A stretch of 64,000 nucleotides of DNA from Hetaerina americana (Eukaryota > Arthropoda > Insecta > Odonata > Calopterygidae). Of this stretch, positions 36,463-49,510 are shown piece by piece (the stretch's first letter is position 1; each line of letters starts with the position of its first letter). The stretch spans positions 64,931,677 through 64,995,676 of the forward strand of contig JAKTNV010000009.1 in the NCBI GenBank assembly GCA_022747635.1, given 5' to 3'. Under the pieces are notes generated by a model. That model was not told where the DNA came from and did not search any database. It saw nothing but the letters and a program-made list of their open reading frames with translations. A program made the translations under genes and the position numbers.

Positions 36463-39400
36463 TTGATATTTCGGGATTGAGACCAGTTATCATTTTGCTT
36501 ATTATTTTATTGCCCTGAAATGTGAATAATTTTAAACATTTTTCTTTTAAAAAAGGTCCTCGAACTTCCATGATTTCAAAATCGCAAAGAGTAACAAAAA
36601 ATAAAAACAAATTCACCAAGAGCGGTCATACACTTGATCTCAATTTTCTATTTCTTTCGATGACTGGTATTATTGGCGCCAAGCTGAGAAAGCGACAAGC
36701 GAAAAGGGAAAAGGCGAAGACCCAAAGGCAAACTAATTGAAATTAATACGCACTTTCAATAAAGCTAAAAGGTAATACATATAAATGAGCGCGCTAATTA
36801 TGAATCAAGTTTTTAAATTCATAATCTGCATGGAAATGAACAAATCACGAAAAGCAAAGGGATATTAAAGGAGTCACATAAACGTTGGAGAGATATCGTA
36901 CAAAGGAATCTAAAGAGAAAATGGTGAATATCAGAGGTCAATGTATGCTCATATTTCTATGCGTATTTTTCGGTTTACCTTGATCCATTTTCATAAATAA
37001 AAATAAAAGAAGGCGGAATAATGACAATCAAAAAAATTGGAGATACAAACAACATAAGATAACAGGAAAAAACGGAGAGAAGTATGAAAACAGCACGACT
37101 TCACTAATTTTCCTGACATCCAGGTTTTTCAGATTAAAAATTCAGATTATTTTCCAGATGACAATACAAAATTTGGCACTATCCCTAATCCCCCATTACT
37201 GAATGGTTATCAACTACAGCAAAGTCTGAACTGGGTGGATGAGAGGGTGAACTGGGAGGTTGCTAAAAACAACCAAGTAGCCTCATTTTTACGAATTCCT
37301 TTGACCTTATAGCATTTTGTTCTACAAGCATCTAGCACCATCACTATAATTTATATTCTTCAACTCTTTCAGATTCTCAGCAGTTGAATTTTCCTTATTT
37401 TCCAAATTTGTTCGAATTAATTTCACAACTTTTCCTCTATTCTCCTAAGATTGAGGAAACCATGCTCTCCTAACGTCAAGAAATAACCTTGAGAAAAGGA
37501 CCTCTTGATCATTCTCCACTGTTGCGTGAATCAAAGGAAATGAGAAAAGGAGGAGGATTACCCTGATAATATTGTCTCAATAAAGTGGAAAGAAGGTGAA
37601 AGTTATGGGGAACATTTAAGCCAGAGAGTGTAAGGAGAGAAAGCGAAAGGAAGTGGCCGTGGAAGTGACACGGGATGAGGAGAAGGAGAAGGACATGGAG
37701 GAAGAAACTGAAGGAAATTAAGATGAATCTGTTGACATTTTCCGCGTCCTTGCTCCGCAACCATTCAATTCCGAAGGGAAAAGAGGCGGAGTCGCCCTCG
37801 GGGGATTTGGAGACAGAGGACTCCAGAGAATTTAAAGAACAACCGCGCGAGGCGTAAGGATAAGGGATTGAAAGGAATGGTGGCCGGGTGGGAAGGTTAT
37901 TTTAAGATCGAGGACAATGTAATAGTATTCAGGAACACTCCAAGGGCATGGACAGAATGAAGAAGTTGCAACTTCAGGAAAAAGGCAACCAGACCATTAG
38001 TGGAAAGGGTACACAAGAGTACTCATCATTACCATTTGCGTGTAAATTCATACTTAAGGAGCTTTATTAATACCAAATGCTCAGCTAAATCATATCGAAA
38101 CGTTAACGGCATCATTCCACTCATTCAACTTCGAAAAGCAACTGATAGCAGAATCAACTGTAAAAAACGTGTATTCAGGTCAACGCGCAGCATTCTCATC
38201 ATCAGTTCTATTGAACAACGGAACAAATGGCATTGATTTACATATTAAAACGAGAGGCTCAAACTTTCAACCACATTTGCCTCCAATGAATGACCATGGC
38301 ACAACGCATGGATGAATTCAACGCTTACTTGTAATATTTGATTTCAAAGAGCACAGCATCAGGAAATACGCATCATAACAATAAGTCGCTACAAAGACGT
38401 AAGGATAAGGCGCATATTGTGTTAGACTGGCGAGCTAATTTTCCTTCTAAGACCATCAACGAGAAAATGGAAGGAAACAAAAATTATTAATAACGAGCAC
38501 ACACTTATCCGTTACAGTTCCTCTTCGAGCCTGTTCCCCTATTCATGCAATCCACAACATGAAGTTACACCCCTATTTCTCATCTTGCAATATCTCTTCC
38601 ATGACACCCATCTTCATGTAGATATTTTCCCAAACTATTCCATAATTACTTAAAACTTTTCTTAAATTCATGGAATCATCACTAAATATTCGTGCAAACA
38701 CGGTCGTCACTTTACATTAACGTTACCCCAATGTAATTGGTTGCTGCCTTTAAGTCTGAAACGTTTCTGACCTGAAATCACAGGTATAAACTTCATTCCT
38801 GAAGGCTATAATTCCAGCTGATGGTGTATACTATCCCTTTGAAGTAATTCCACATTTACGACGAACAAATCACATCAATTTAAAAATGATAAACTAAGAA
38901 CTTAAAGCAGACTTGCTAACTTAATGCAGTACTAATTTTTCCGTGATAATCGCCCTCACCAACCATCTCCAAATCTGCAAAACAACACATTTTTAGTAGC
39001 ACTGCACCTTGCCCATTTTTTTCGATTCTATGAAGGCTATCCTCTAACAATTGTCTTCTGCTAACGGCAAAGCTAAAAAAGTCTGATGTTAAATTACTTC
39101 AGAAAACAATAAATTTCAATTATTACTTTCCTAATGCCCTGTACCTCTCAAACCTCGCGTGCATTTTTCGAATTTATAGATTGTTTCATAAATGCTCTCC
39201 TGTTAAGGAAATTATAAAATAATCGTAGTTCAGCTCAAACTGATATTTTGTAACAAATGTGTGATCCATCGCAAGCTGTGCAATGAAGATGAATGCTGAT
39301 TTCTAACAGTTTTCTAACATAAATAGTCTTTCTAGCATAGCATAATTAAAACAACATTTAACTTTAGTTTTTAGCATTATAAAAGCGATCCCAAAAAGGT

Positions 39401-42078
39401 GTCCTAGGAGCAGTACCTGAAGTGTCATTAATTAGGAAATTATTGATCTAAAAAATTTCTTCAGGTGCATGTTAGAGGTCACATTTCGTGGTCCACTGCA
39501 ATAGCATTATTTTACCTCCAAGTACTCTATAAAAAGGGCTAAAAACGATAATAAACTAATTAAGTTCAGACCGCAAAAAATTAAAGAGTATTTTCATCGA
39601 CTGATTATAATTACTAGCACTCAAATAGCATATGGCTCTTTATTGGAGATGATGCTTACCCATAGTACAACACGCAATGATTACGAAAATATTCTAAGGT
39701 CATAAAATCAAATGTGTGTTTTAACTTTTTGTAATTATTTCCCGTAAACGGGACAAATACTTTTATAAATGTGCAATGAGACTATATATTCAACATAATA
39801 AAAAAGTCATGTTGAATTTCAAATACGTTTTTCCTGTAATTATACCAAAAACAGAGTTGTTTAGATCCTTGCGAAATAAAAAATACTCCTCCGGAAAGAC
39901 CAGAATCCTGTAATTGGAGAGTCATTAAAAACTCCGCTCGTGACTACGAGGAGAGAACTGAGGTATAAGTACCGCCACTCATTACTTCAGACCTTTGAGG
40001 AAATTTAATTTTTCATTAGTACAGCCGATTCGACAGCGCATATCCATTGAATAGGTAAAGTCACCAGTGAACTCAAGCGCGTACTCTCGAATCAACATAT
40101 AAGTAAACGAGTTCACTTCAACGTACGCAAGCAGGATCGTGATGTGTACTGAGACAGCTACAAGTACCGTTAACTATCTCTTCATGCTTCCAAAATCACA
40201 TTTATTTCTATTGATTCGCATATACTAGAGAGAACCTAAATCACAAGTTAAGTGTTTATTTCACCCATGATCTTATTTAAAATCTTAATTTTACAGAGCA
40301 CGTAATTTCTCTTTTGTACTCTATGCAGGGGCATCATTAATTTTTTTTTCACTTTTCATTGAAAATTTTGAGAAATTCCATTAAACCCTTTTGCATACTC
40401 TCACCATGTGTATTTTTTGTTAACATTTCTATCTTTCATTACCATAAAATCTATTTCAACCTTTGCGAAATTATGATGATTCTTAACATTCAGTCATTTT
40501 ATTGAAAATTGGTTGCATCCGCTCATCAATTCTTCTTTATTTCCATGTTATTTTCTGAATACATCGTTTTTCCTAACTCCGTTTATCTTCGCAGGGTTTT
40601 TAAAAAATGTTTCAAAAGGATATCAAGCAAATTCTCTTACAGGATTTATCTAAAATATGTCTCCAGTATTCTCTATTCGTTTATATAATTTCTTACTTTA
40701 AATATTCTACATTCTTTTACATCAGTTACATTTTGGAATATAATTACGTACTGTTAATGAAAGGACAATGTAGTTTTTCCTATGCACATAATATTTCCAA
40801 ATACATACATGATTGTTTTTCTAGTCCTTCGTTCTGTCAGAGTAAAATGTTGAAATTTTCTGACTAAAAGTTCCTAAAAACAAAAGCTATCAATGCAGAA
40901 GAAGAAGAGATAATAAAAGAGGAAAAACGATATCATTGAGATTCCTGAATATCACTTTGATAAAAAAAAGTGACTACATGATTAGATAGTGAGATTTAGG
41001 AACTTTGTGCATGACTTAGCTACTTTATTGAGGAATCGTATTCACAAGGATAAAAAATAGGCATAACCGTATTTCCCCATAACACGAATGGGACGCTTGC
41101 TCTGCAAATTAATGCTGGAATTCCCTAGAGCTTAATGCCTGGTACGCTTATTTGTAGAAATGAGTCACGATACACTAAATGACGATTTTAGTATCACAGC
41201 AGTAGTACATATTTACTACGAGGTGAATTAAACTGACTAATAATTGCTTAATACCCAAAGAAACGGCACTTAATCACAACGTTTCAAACGCTGGATTTGA
41301 CACACTCTCCTGACGCATTACTAATTAATGTGCACGGATATGAAATTGAAATGTTTGGAAGAACATTAATGTTTACCGCAAAAACGCATGCTAGTTTATT
41401 TAAAAAACAAACTTTGCGGACAAGAACTCGTAAAGATAAACAGCGTACCAAGTACAAAAACGAACGCGTTGGGGTAGAGTAGCAGGATCTGCCATTAATG
41501 GCAAATTCTGGCGTAAATAATAGTTCAACTGGTTATAATAAGTATCACACTCGCATATTGAGTGTGAGCACGTTTGGGGATGGCTGGTTCCTACCGACAA
41601 TGTCCTTCCACGCCACAAACCTATGCATTAATCTCGGATGGGGACCACAGTGGATTTTCAGGGGTATTGGTATTATGAGGAGCCCTTGAGGCGGCTTGAA
41701 TTATAATCGATGGCTGATTTATTTCCACCCCTCCTCCTCTTCCAAAAACCCCTTACCACATCGATGCACTCATCCATTTATATTGCCCTCAAATAACTAG
41801 GGTAGTTTTACATTTGAAATAATAATTGTATACTGAGGTATATCAATATTTTTTGGTTGGTTGGTTTCCACATCAACAAATGGTTGATGTGATAACCCTT
41901 TGATTATGAGTTAAATATAGGCTAGCGTTGGAAAAAAAGAAGAAACATGGATGAAAAAATTCGACACATGCAAACTTTGGCTGCAAATTATTCATAGTGC
42001 TCCTTAAAAAAGTCCAAGTGACAATGAACCTAACTGACTACCCCAGTGTTTTTGGAGCGAGAGGTGGTTCTCACTTAC
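36463..42078. other. Long AT-rich non-coding stretch
   Basis: About 5.6 kb with few frames. A small purine-rich, CpG-containing patch is at 37500-37860; the rest is AT-rich. No transposase, reverse transcriptase or RNA gene is recognised. Confidence 0.5.
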
Positions 42079-42303
42079 ACGAGAGAAGACAAGGGTGTTG
42101 GGAAAGTGCGGTTCGCAGTTCACGACGTGAGCGATAAGGTCAACGTGTAGAGCAAAGAAGCACGTTCCGCTCGTGAAAGATCCATAGAGCTCGTTAAAAC
42201 AAGGGAGTGACGAAGGGAGATGGTTGCGCACTTCGCTTCCATCACCATCCCCTAAGTTCGGAACTCTTGAGACCAAGAGAACCGCAGAAAATTTCATCGG
42301 CAC
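42079..42303 (-). CDS. Candidate exon, unknown gene
   Basis: On the minus strand an ATG at 42303 opens a frame beginning MKFSAVLLVSRVPNLGDG. It reads 75 codons to a consensus-like splice donor, GTAAGTGAG, at 42078-42070 in phase 0. The frame continues to a stop at about 42004 if unspliced. The segment is about half GC inside AT-rich DNA and the residue composition is protein-like. The initial hydrophobic run (about residues 3-9) is too short for a confident signal peptide, and no domain is recognised. It lies just upstream of the mariner relic on the opposite strand and does not resemble the N-terminal part of a mariner transposase. It may be an exon or a fragment of another repeat. Confidence 0.3.
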
Positions 42304-42579
42304 ACACTGACAACGTTAAGACTCCAAACTGTAACGGGATTGAGAACGAAGGGTGGCATTCCCTCCATCTCGAGCCCTCTTTAGCACAAAATATAGCTCA
42401 ACACGACATTCGGCTACGCATTTTCAATCACCATCTTCGGACGCGAAATTCAATTCTATGATATGCAGATTGGAGAAAACGACATGACACCACCCACGGC
42501 AAATTTCAAAACCATATAAAAAATACGATTGAATTAAAAATATTACTGAAGGAGTATTCAAAAAAGAATGGGAATTTTG

Positions 42580-43102
42580 CAAATTCGCATAGTAAATGGC
42601 ATGGTGCACTATTTAGTGTTTGCCACAAGGTCACACGATCAACAAAGAAGTTCAACGCCGTTTTCGTGAAGCAATACGAACAAAAAAACCGTAATTGTGG
42701 CGAAACAATTCGTGGCCTTCGCACCACTGCAAGATAATGCACCTGCTCAATGCTTGTTCGTGAATTTGTAGCCAAAAACAATTCAGAAGTAAGTCCCAGC
42801 CTCCATATTCGCCAGACATTGCCCCGTGTGACTTTTTTCTGTTCCTAAAAATAAAGAGAACCTTAAAAGACCGTCGTTCTACAAGCATATATGAGATTGA
42901 AAACGCAACTCATCGCTGAGAGGGCTAAAAGCTGTACCAAAGATCGAGTTTCAGCAGTGTTTCGAGGATTGGAAAAAGCGCTGGCATAAGTGTATAATAT
43001 CTAACGGGGACTACTTCGAAGGGAATAACACTGATATAGACGAGTAAATAAAATTCATTCGAAGTAACTCAAGCTCCCGTTATTCATTGAACATACTTCA
43101 TA
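42580..43102 (+). mobile_element. 5'-truncated mariner-family transposon relic
   Basis: The element holds the C-terminal half of a mariner transposase (described separately) and a 3' end. After the stop codon, TTATTCATTGAACATACTTC (43080-43099) resembles the terminal inverted repeat of irritans-type mariners and runs into a TA dinucleotide at 43101-43102, the expected target site. The 5' end is unclear because recognisable transposase sequence fades upstream of about 42590. A weak TIR-like match (ACTGAGGTATATCAAT, about 41833) lies about 1.27 kb from the 3' end, a normal mariner length. The intervening DNA at 42000-42550 does not read as transposase, so that match may be chance. Confidence 0.8.
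42595..43047 (+). pseudogene. Mariner transposase C-terminal half, frameshifted
   Basis: Mariner transposases are DDE/D enzymes that cut and paste at TA sites. Recognisable family blocks follow in order. LPQGHTINKEV is at about 42620-42652. W/NNSW is near 42695-42712. A DNAPA-type block holds the second catalytic Asp, GAT at 42733-42735. VREFVAKNN is at 42756-42782. PPYSPDIAPCDFFLF (42800-42844) holds the third Asp, GAC at 42830-42832. The closing block is CFEDWKKRWHKCI...NGDYFEG (about 42958-43023), with the natural stop TAA at 43045-43047. The blocks occupy different reading frames: at least four frameshifts are needed, plus an in-frame TAA at 42692-42694. The spacing between the two Asp codons is close to the D34D signature of the family. 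The helix-turn-helix region and first Asp are not found. A dead copy. Confidence 0.9.
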
Positions 43103-44225
43103 TCTACTGCGTAACTCAATGTTTCTACATTTTGAAGACTGTTGTTGCTAAAAAATTTGACTGAAATAATAAAAACTATGATAAAAGCGAGAGCATCAAT
43201 TTCATCTTTCATTTTCCTGCATAGCATATAATAAAATCAATCCACTCTATATGCACGAACAGGTGTATACGTACGTACGTAAAGTGTGCATATCGAAGTT
43301 GATACGTTGATTCAATATTCGGAGTCGTTGCTTCCACGAAATAGACATTAATCAGTCGAGTTTTTTCATTTCCCTACCAGAAATACGAGAGCTACCAATA
43401 AATCCTTGCGGTGAGCTGCATGTTGTTGAGATTCCATCAAGTCTTCTCATAACGATTTCATATTTCCGAGTCTCTATCAAAATTATTTGCCTGGCCCGGT
43501 GAATAAATGGGTCAAACGGATATGTAATATTTTAATGAATTTGCAACGATTTACACAAGGACGACTTATTGTTCACAAGCTGAATACTCTTGATTCACCC
43601 TTAATTCCGTGCTTCGATCCGTTAAAAATGCACCTGAATCTTCCATTACAACGTATCTTTAAGTATTGGGGCGCATTAAGCGTGTAACTAATGAAAGAAA
43701 AATAAACATAACAGGTCAGACACGAAATAATCCTGCCCATCATATAAGTCATTCGGTGAGCTCTCCAAAAAATTTAAATTTTTCACCGTGAAGTCAAATA
43801 TGAACAGGGACGTAGAGGGAGGGATAGAGAAAGAAGGTTAGGAAGAAAAAAGGCATACATTTATGTATTCCGAGGGAAAAAAAATTACATTCATGATCAA
43901 TTATAATATACTAATAATAGGATATGACATTTTCAAAAAGATAATTTGAAAGACATTTTTTGATGCCGCACTTTTTGACATGGATTTCGCACAAATAGAA
44001 CAAGAAAAATGTTTTGATTAATAATTTGGGATGACAAACATCGATAAAAGCTATTGACTAACGTGATCAGCGAAAACCTTCCACAACTGCATTCCTGAAC
44101 ATGGTCATTTAACTTTAAGCCCTAAAAATTATACATTATTTCCCGTGACGAGGAATGAGAAAAACACAGCACTAGGTTTCCCCAGTATGTGCGACACATT
44201 ATCTGGATAATCTATGATGAGATGA
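43103..44225. other. AT-rich non-coding stretch
   Basis: A 66-codon frame at 43487-43687 has no motif. A 14-bp palindrome, TACGTACGTACGTA, lies at 43268-43281. Nothing else is seen. Confidence 0.5.
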
Positions 44226-44229
44226 AATA

Positions 44230-45110
44230 ATATTTTCGCTTAAAGATTGATATCTCTATGACGCACGAGTCTGTCCAACCGGGGCGTCCGAATACAAGGG
44301 TTCCATTTCCGTCCCATAGAAACCCACGATCGCAGCACGGTGGAGGACAGCGATAGAGGGGGGCGGGGTGCACACGTGGAGACGACCCCACGGGGAGGAG
44401 CACGGGTGAGCCTTGAGAGAGTAAAGGAGGGGAGTGGAACATACCCGGCGGGACGGCTTGTCGTAGAGGGATGTGGGGAGAGAGAGGAAGTTGGGAGCAC
44501 ACGCGTGGCAATTCTTCGGGGAGGTACCCACGGGCGCGGCGGAGGTTGCAAAGGGGAGAGAGTGGATGGACGTATTGCGGGGGATGATGAGGGAGGGGTG
44601 TCGGCAGGAGGGGAGGGGTGTCGGCGGGAGGGAACGTGATGCGGCCTCGTCCCAATCCACCCCCGGCATCTCGCGCCTCTCCCTCCCGGCACATGCTCCC
44701 GACCGGGAACGCGATGGGACTCATGTTTGGCGACCGAGAACGAGACGATCTTCCCGGCTGAACGAGGACACCGACCGCTCGCGTCGCCCCAGGGGGGTGG
44801 TGGCGGTGTTGCTGTAGTGGTTATTAGGGAGGGCGACCGACAGTGGAGGTCATACGCGCCACTTGGGACCGGCGGATAATTTGGTGGAGGTTGAATTTTT
44901 GGGAGCGGCGGAAGAGTGGAGGGAGACATGGTGACGACATTGACTTGCTCCGAACGAAAGATGGATCTACCCAATTCTTACGCCATTTATTATTATGCCA
45001 GCCTTTAAAACCTTTTACAATCCAGTTTAAACAATACAAGAATCTGTAATTTGGCGCTCTTCACTCCGTCGCGTAGGTTCAACTTCACAGTAAAGAAGCG
45101 GCAAATCACG
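44230..45110. other. CpG-rich island
   Basis: A dense GC block, G/A-rich on the plus strand at 44340-44640 and C/T-rich at 44640-44700. Overlapping minus frames of up to 244 codons are Pro/Ser/Arg-rich low complexity, and plus frames are Gly/Arg/Glu-rich. None has a domain, so they are read as compositional. Confidence 0.55.
44591..44630. repeat. 20-bp tandem duplication
   Basis: Two adjacent 20-bp units beginning GGGAGGGGTGTCGGC, differing at one position (A versus G). Confidence 0.9.
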
Positions 45111-45984
45111 CAAACGTTATAAGCGTCTACTATTGTGTCCGCACGCAACTGCGTCTACCTTTCCGTGCCGAGTCTCCACCAGATGAGTCGAAACGTTTAT
45201 CGCACTTTTGAAGTATTTATTTATTTATTTAATGCATTTATTCAACGCATTTATACATTTCTTTTTTCAAGATGTCACGGCTTCTTATTATCCGCTGCCT
45301 GTTCATTTCCTCGTCGCTCGATTGCCAAATAATCCCCCTTGCCTCCGTTGATGTAATAATATTTAGTGTAGCGGTTTCAATATAAATTCAAGGAATTGTA
45401 TCTAGATAGACCGTGAACGAAATTCGCGGTCGTACGAGGTTTTAGAATTGGCAGTCTTATCCTAAATAAAGGGTGTCGCAATCAATGGTTTGCATATGCT
45501 TGAGGAACTTCTTGTTTTAGCCGGCAGGCTAATTTGAATTTGCATAGCAAAACGCGAGAGATTTCATGTGAAGTCTCTTCTGTTAATGTACGACTCGTAA
45601 ACCATACGACATACATGACCTGACTTAGTATGGTGATGGTCTATCGTGTAAGTGGTTGTGGTTTATTTCAACTCCCTTCATTTTCGTATAACGAAGAACT
45701 ATGCCACTAGGTGAAATACCCTATTGTTTTCAACTAAGTTTTCCACCGGTATGTTATTTAAATATGCACGTTTTTTGGAGGTTTTCCGTGATTATTTTTT
45801 CCCATTTCCCTTCCTCCACTTATTTTTCCTTATCCATCCCACCTGGTGCTTGCACCCACTGCCACGCACCTTTTTGGTGGATCACGGGGTATTTATGTTG
45901 ATGCATTCAACCGGGAGGTTGGTCTGATCGGTGAGAGCAGAGCTCACCGAGTGAATCACAACGCGTTTGAATTCATAGGTCCTA
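45111..45984. other. Non-coding stretch
   Basis: Includes a TTTA-rich run near 45215-45260. Two overlapping frames of about 66 codons at 45701-45927 have no motifs. Confidence 0.5.
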
Positions 45985-46135
45985 TTTCCGTGGTTTCCCA
46001 GAAAGATTCGGTACCTTAAAATCACATTTCTTGGAGGTTTAAGGCGCCCAGAGGAGTCACTTGGAAACGGATTCGGGCCCTCGGGTCAGTAGCCCAGTTC
46101 TCTACCCACTGGACTAACGAGTACGTGGACCTATT
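45985..46135 (-). repeat. tRNA-derived SINE, minus strand (family member 2)
   Basis: Read on the minus strand from about 46130: an A-box-like segment (GTTAGTCCAGTGGGTAGAG, about 46118-46100), a B-box-like GGGCCCGAATCCG (about 46081-46069), then a tail with GTACCGAATCTTTCTGGGAA (about 46012-45993). The tail and its distance from the B box (about 60 nt) match the unit at 20.3 kb, whose tail is GTACCGGATATTTCTGGGAA. The tRNA-like boxes are better preserved in this copy. Confidence 0.7.
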
Positions 46136-48975
46136 TATGTCATGTTCAAATTGATTTCAATTGTCTCCGACAAGTAAGGGCATTTCCCATCACAATTCAC
46201 TTTTTCGCCTAAATATACTTGGCTCTTTAGACGACCCTTCCTGACTCGAGTAGTAGGCCGAATCTCTGAACACGTAGTTATGAATTACTCAGCATTGGAC
46301 CGTAACTTTTCATTACTTTCATTTTCGTTTGATACTTAAACGGTGATGTCAGCTGTCGGTCACATCCCTTAATATATACATGGAATGGCTTCAATGCAAT
46401 AATTTTAGAGTGCATATTAGCGGATGACTCCTTTAAAAGTTACTGTTGCGGCATCTCCCGCAGTTTATTTGGAACATCGAATAGCGACAAAGAATTCAGA
46501 TTATAGTATCCCAATCGAAACAATAGGTACAGATGGGTATTCCAATAAAAATTGCCACGGGAGTGGATCGAAGGCTAGCCTCGGCATAGAAAGGCTATAA
46601 AATAGCTATTTCCCTAAAGATATAATCCCTCCCCTTCCTCACCGTTCAAATTCGATACTAGCTCAAAAAGAGACCTGAGTTTACTTAAGCTTGGAGTTAA
46701 GTCTTTTTTTCTAGAAAAATTGAATAAAGACATGTAAAAATATTGAAAAGTCTCTCTCTTACATACTTAGTGTCATGACATAGCATTAAATTTTAAAATA
46801 CCAATATATTTAATCAATTAAAACTTTATAATATTTTAAGGAAGTATTTTCACTGACAAAGCCTTCCAGCATCATATCGTCACATTTAGGCACGTAACAT
46901 TTAGCTGTTAAATATTTATGAGGGCGCTTCAACGCAAGAATAAAAATATTTCTATCAATAAAACTTTAAGAGTGTTTCATTCAATTGAACCAAATGAAGT
47001 TAAGGTCTACTAAGTGACGGTTGTATCAGCACCTTTTTTGTTTTAAAAACAGATCTTTCCGAACAGTAGCCTTTTACAGTCCCACAGTATCCGCCCATTA
47101 CCACGCCCTCAAAAATTCCTATTCCCTTCCTCCTCCTCTTTGGCCACCCATATCTCCCTTCCATCTTTCCAGACGTCGGCACCCGCATATGTCACATAAG
47201 CACACAAACGATGCGTTTATCTATTTTCCTCACCTGCTTTTACGCACACCACCGAACACTTTCCCGCTCGTCTTCCTCACCAAATAATTTACAATCTACG
47301 TCCTTCTACAAAGCAAGCATTTCAACATTTTGCACACCACGCATATTTTCTCAGATCAAAGACCAAGTTTCTGAACCATATCATTACTAACTAACCACAT
47401 TCTCAGAAAAATAACATACTACAGATGAAAGAATGCACGTAAGATTTTGAGCATGTTGGTGAAAGTAAGTTTCAAGAGAGAGGTTTAAGAACGCATCAGA
47501 TACGACCCATAGAGAAAGGGAAGAGACCCTCACACACCCCTATCGATAAGAAGCCACCGCTGGCCTCCGCAGCAGTCACCTTTTTACGAGCACCCACTCC
47601 TTTTGCCGACGCACCTTACTCTACACGGTTTATTTTCCGACCCAATATCCGAGTGAAAGGAATTTCCGGAGCTAAGAAAAAGTAAGTTGACATCCCTCTA
47701 TTTTATGGCGTCAATGGAATGCACTTTTCAAAGAGGCACGATTTCAGGATAACGCTAAATAAAAGAACTCTCTTTTGGGGGCAAATTGTGTATCCTGGGT
47801 AGGAATTGCCGAAGACTTGTCAGCCGTGTAAAATTTTGTCCATTTCCCAAACATTAAATCCATAGGTCCGCATCCCTTTACGTGAAGGGTGTTTGTCGTA
47901 GCCCTCAATTTACATTAACAGCTAACCATAGATTGAGGCTTTAAAGATCCACTCGATTGCTATTCATCAAAAATATTCGACGTGAAATCCAGATTTATCC
48001 GTGGATAAGAAACAACGGCTAATTTACTAGAAAAACTACTATAAATAAATATTTATGAAAAATCAAATATTCTCACTGCTATTCAACAGAGCAAAACTAA
48101 ATGCAGACCAGCATGCTCATAAAAACGATAAAATATATGAAAAAAATTACTGAATGATTACGAAACACTACATAAGGATAGAAGGCTAAGCTCGAACAAA
48201 AGCATTTTCCCAATATCATTCGGTTAGCATGAATAAATGCATAATGAGAAATGACATTTTACCCTAATGCATTGGAGACAAGTGGAAGTTGGTTTACTGA
48301 AGGGTAAATCTGGGCAAAAAAGTAGGGTACTTAATTAGAAACGTATATTTCCGAAATATAAATGAAAAATACTCAAAATAATGAAGTTTACAAGTTCAAC
48401 GGAATTCCATTGCAATCACTCTAAAAAATGAGCGAAATTAGAGGGTCGAATATCACAAATAGCATAAATCGCTGTTTTTATATTGTATTCATATAATACA
48501 TAGATTTTAAGAGCATACAAGAGCAAGAAAAACAATGATTGAGACAAATTTATGCAAATTAAACAACTGTTGTATCAGAAGGGACACTAACGACCTCTAT
48601 GTCTACAGTAAGCAGCGGCAACAGTCTTTAATGCACATATTTGCGATCTAACTGATTAAATAAGTGTTTTTTGACAAGGGTAAATAATAAATTGCCATGA
48701 ATCACATTCAATTAACGTTATTTTCCACAACTGTTACAAATTATTAAACATATCAATCAACGAAAATACTGAAAATTCGAAAAAAATGCTCAAACAAGGC
48801 ATTGAGATTAGCGTGATAGCGCCAGTATATTCCAATTCATTCCTCGCGAACCCCTTTCGTCAGATTTACAGTAATTACAACGCGAAATTCATAACAGGTT
48901 AATTAATAAATCTATTAATTGACAATAAACCCGGCAGACGTTTAAGTTTCGTCAGAAAAATGAGAATACAAAACG
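46136..48975. other. AT-rich non-coding stretch
   Basis: A pyrimidine-rich patch near 47080-47290 carries short frames without motifs. Otherwise featureless. Confidence 0.5.
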
Positions 48976-48979
48976 CCGA

Positions 48980-49510
48980 CAGTGTCATTCAAGCCAGCTT
49001 CCCGATCTCTCCCTCCCGCATCCACGCTAATGACTTCTGAAATTCAAACGTTTATTCGGGCGAAAGGGACGAATGGGAGCAGATCGCGGAACGAGAGGGA
49101 GACGAGGCAAATCAGAGCCACGCATCGGGGCGGAGAGGGGCCGGCGCGAGATGAAAGGGGGGAGGGGGAGTGGGATGGGGGAGAGACCGCGGGCTATTTA
49201 GCGCCGACACGTCCCATGCATGCGCACATTGTGAGCGCGAGGTGGTCGCCCACGCTCGACGGGCCTCGGCGTTGAGATGGCCCTAAGGAGCCACCCGATC
49301 CGCCGCCTACCCTCCGCCTCTCCTCCCTCGCTCCGACATATCCTCGCGTGTGGGCGGATTTAATTTGGCGCAGAGGGACCCATCTCTCGCAGGCGCCACT
49401 CCAATCAAACGAGGACCAAGGGATTCGCGATCCGGGGCCCATCCAAACAGCGGAGACGTGTTTGGCGTGATGCTTGTGCGCCCTCTTAGCGGTGGAACCC
49501 ATCAAACAAC
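48980..49510. other. CpG-rich island
   Basis: A GC/CpG-rich block with the plus strand G/A-rich at about 49080-49190. Frames of 97 and 103 codons overlap on opposite strands and show no domain. Confidence 0.5.

Noticed and set aside
44240..44974. 244-codon minus-strand frame
   Set aside because: Pro/Ser/Arg/Leu-rich antisense of a G/A-rich tract, with two other overlapping open frames on the same strand. No domain or gene context.
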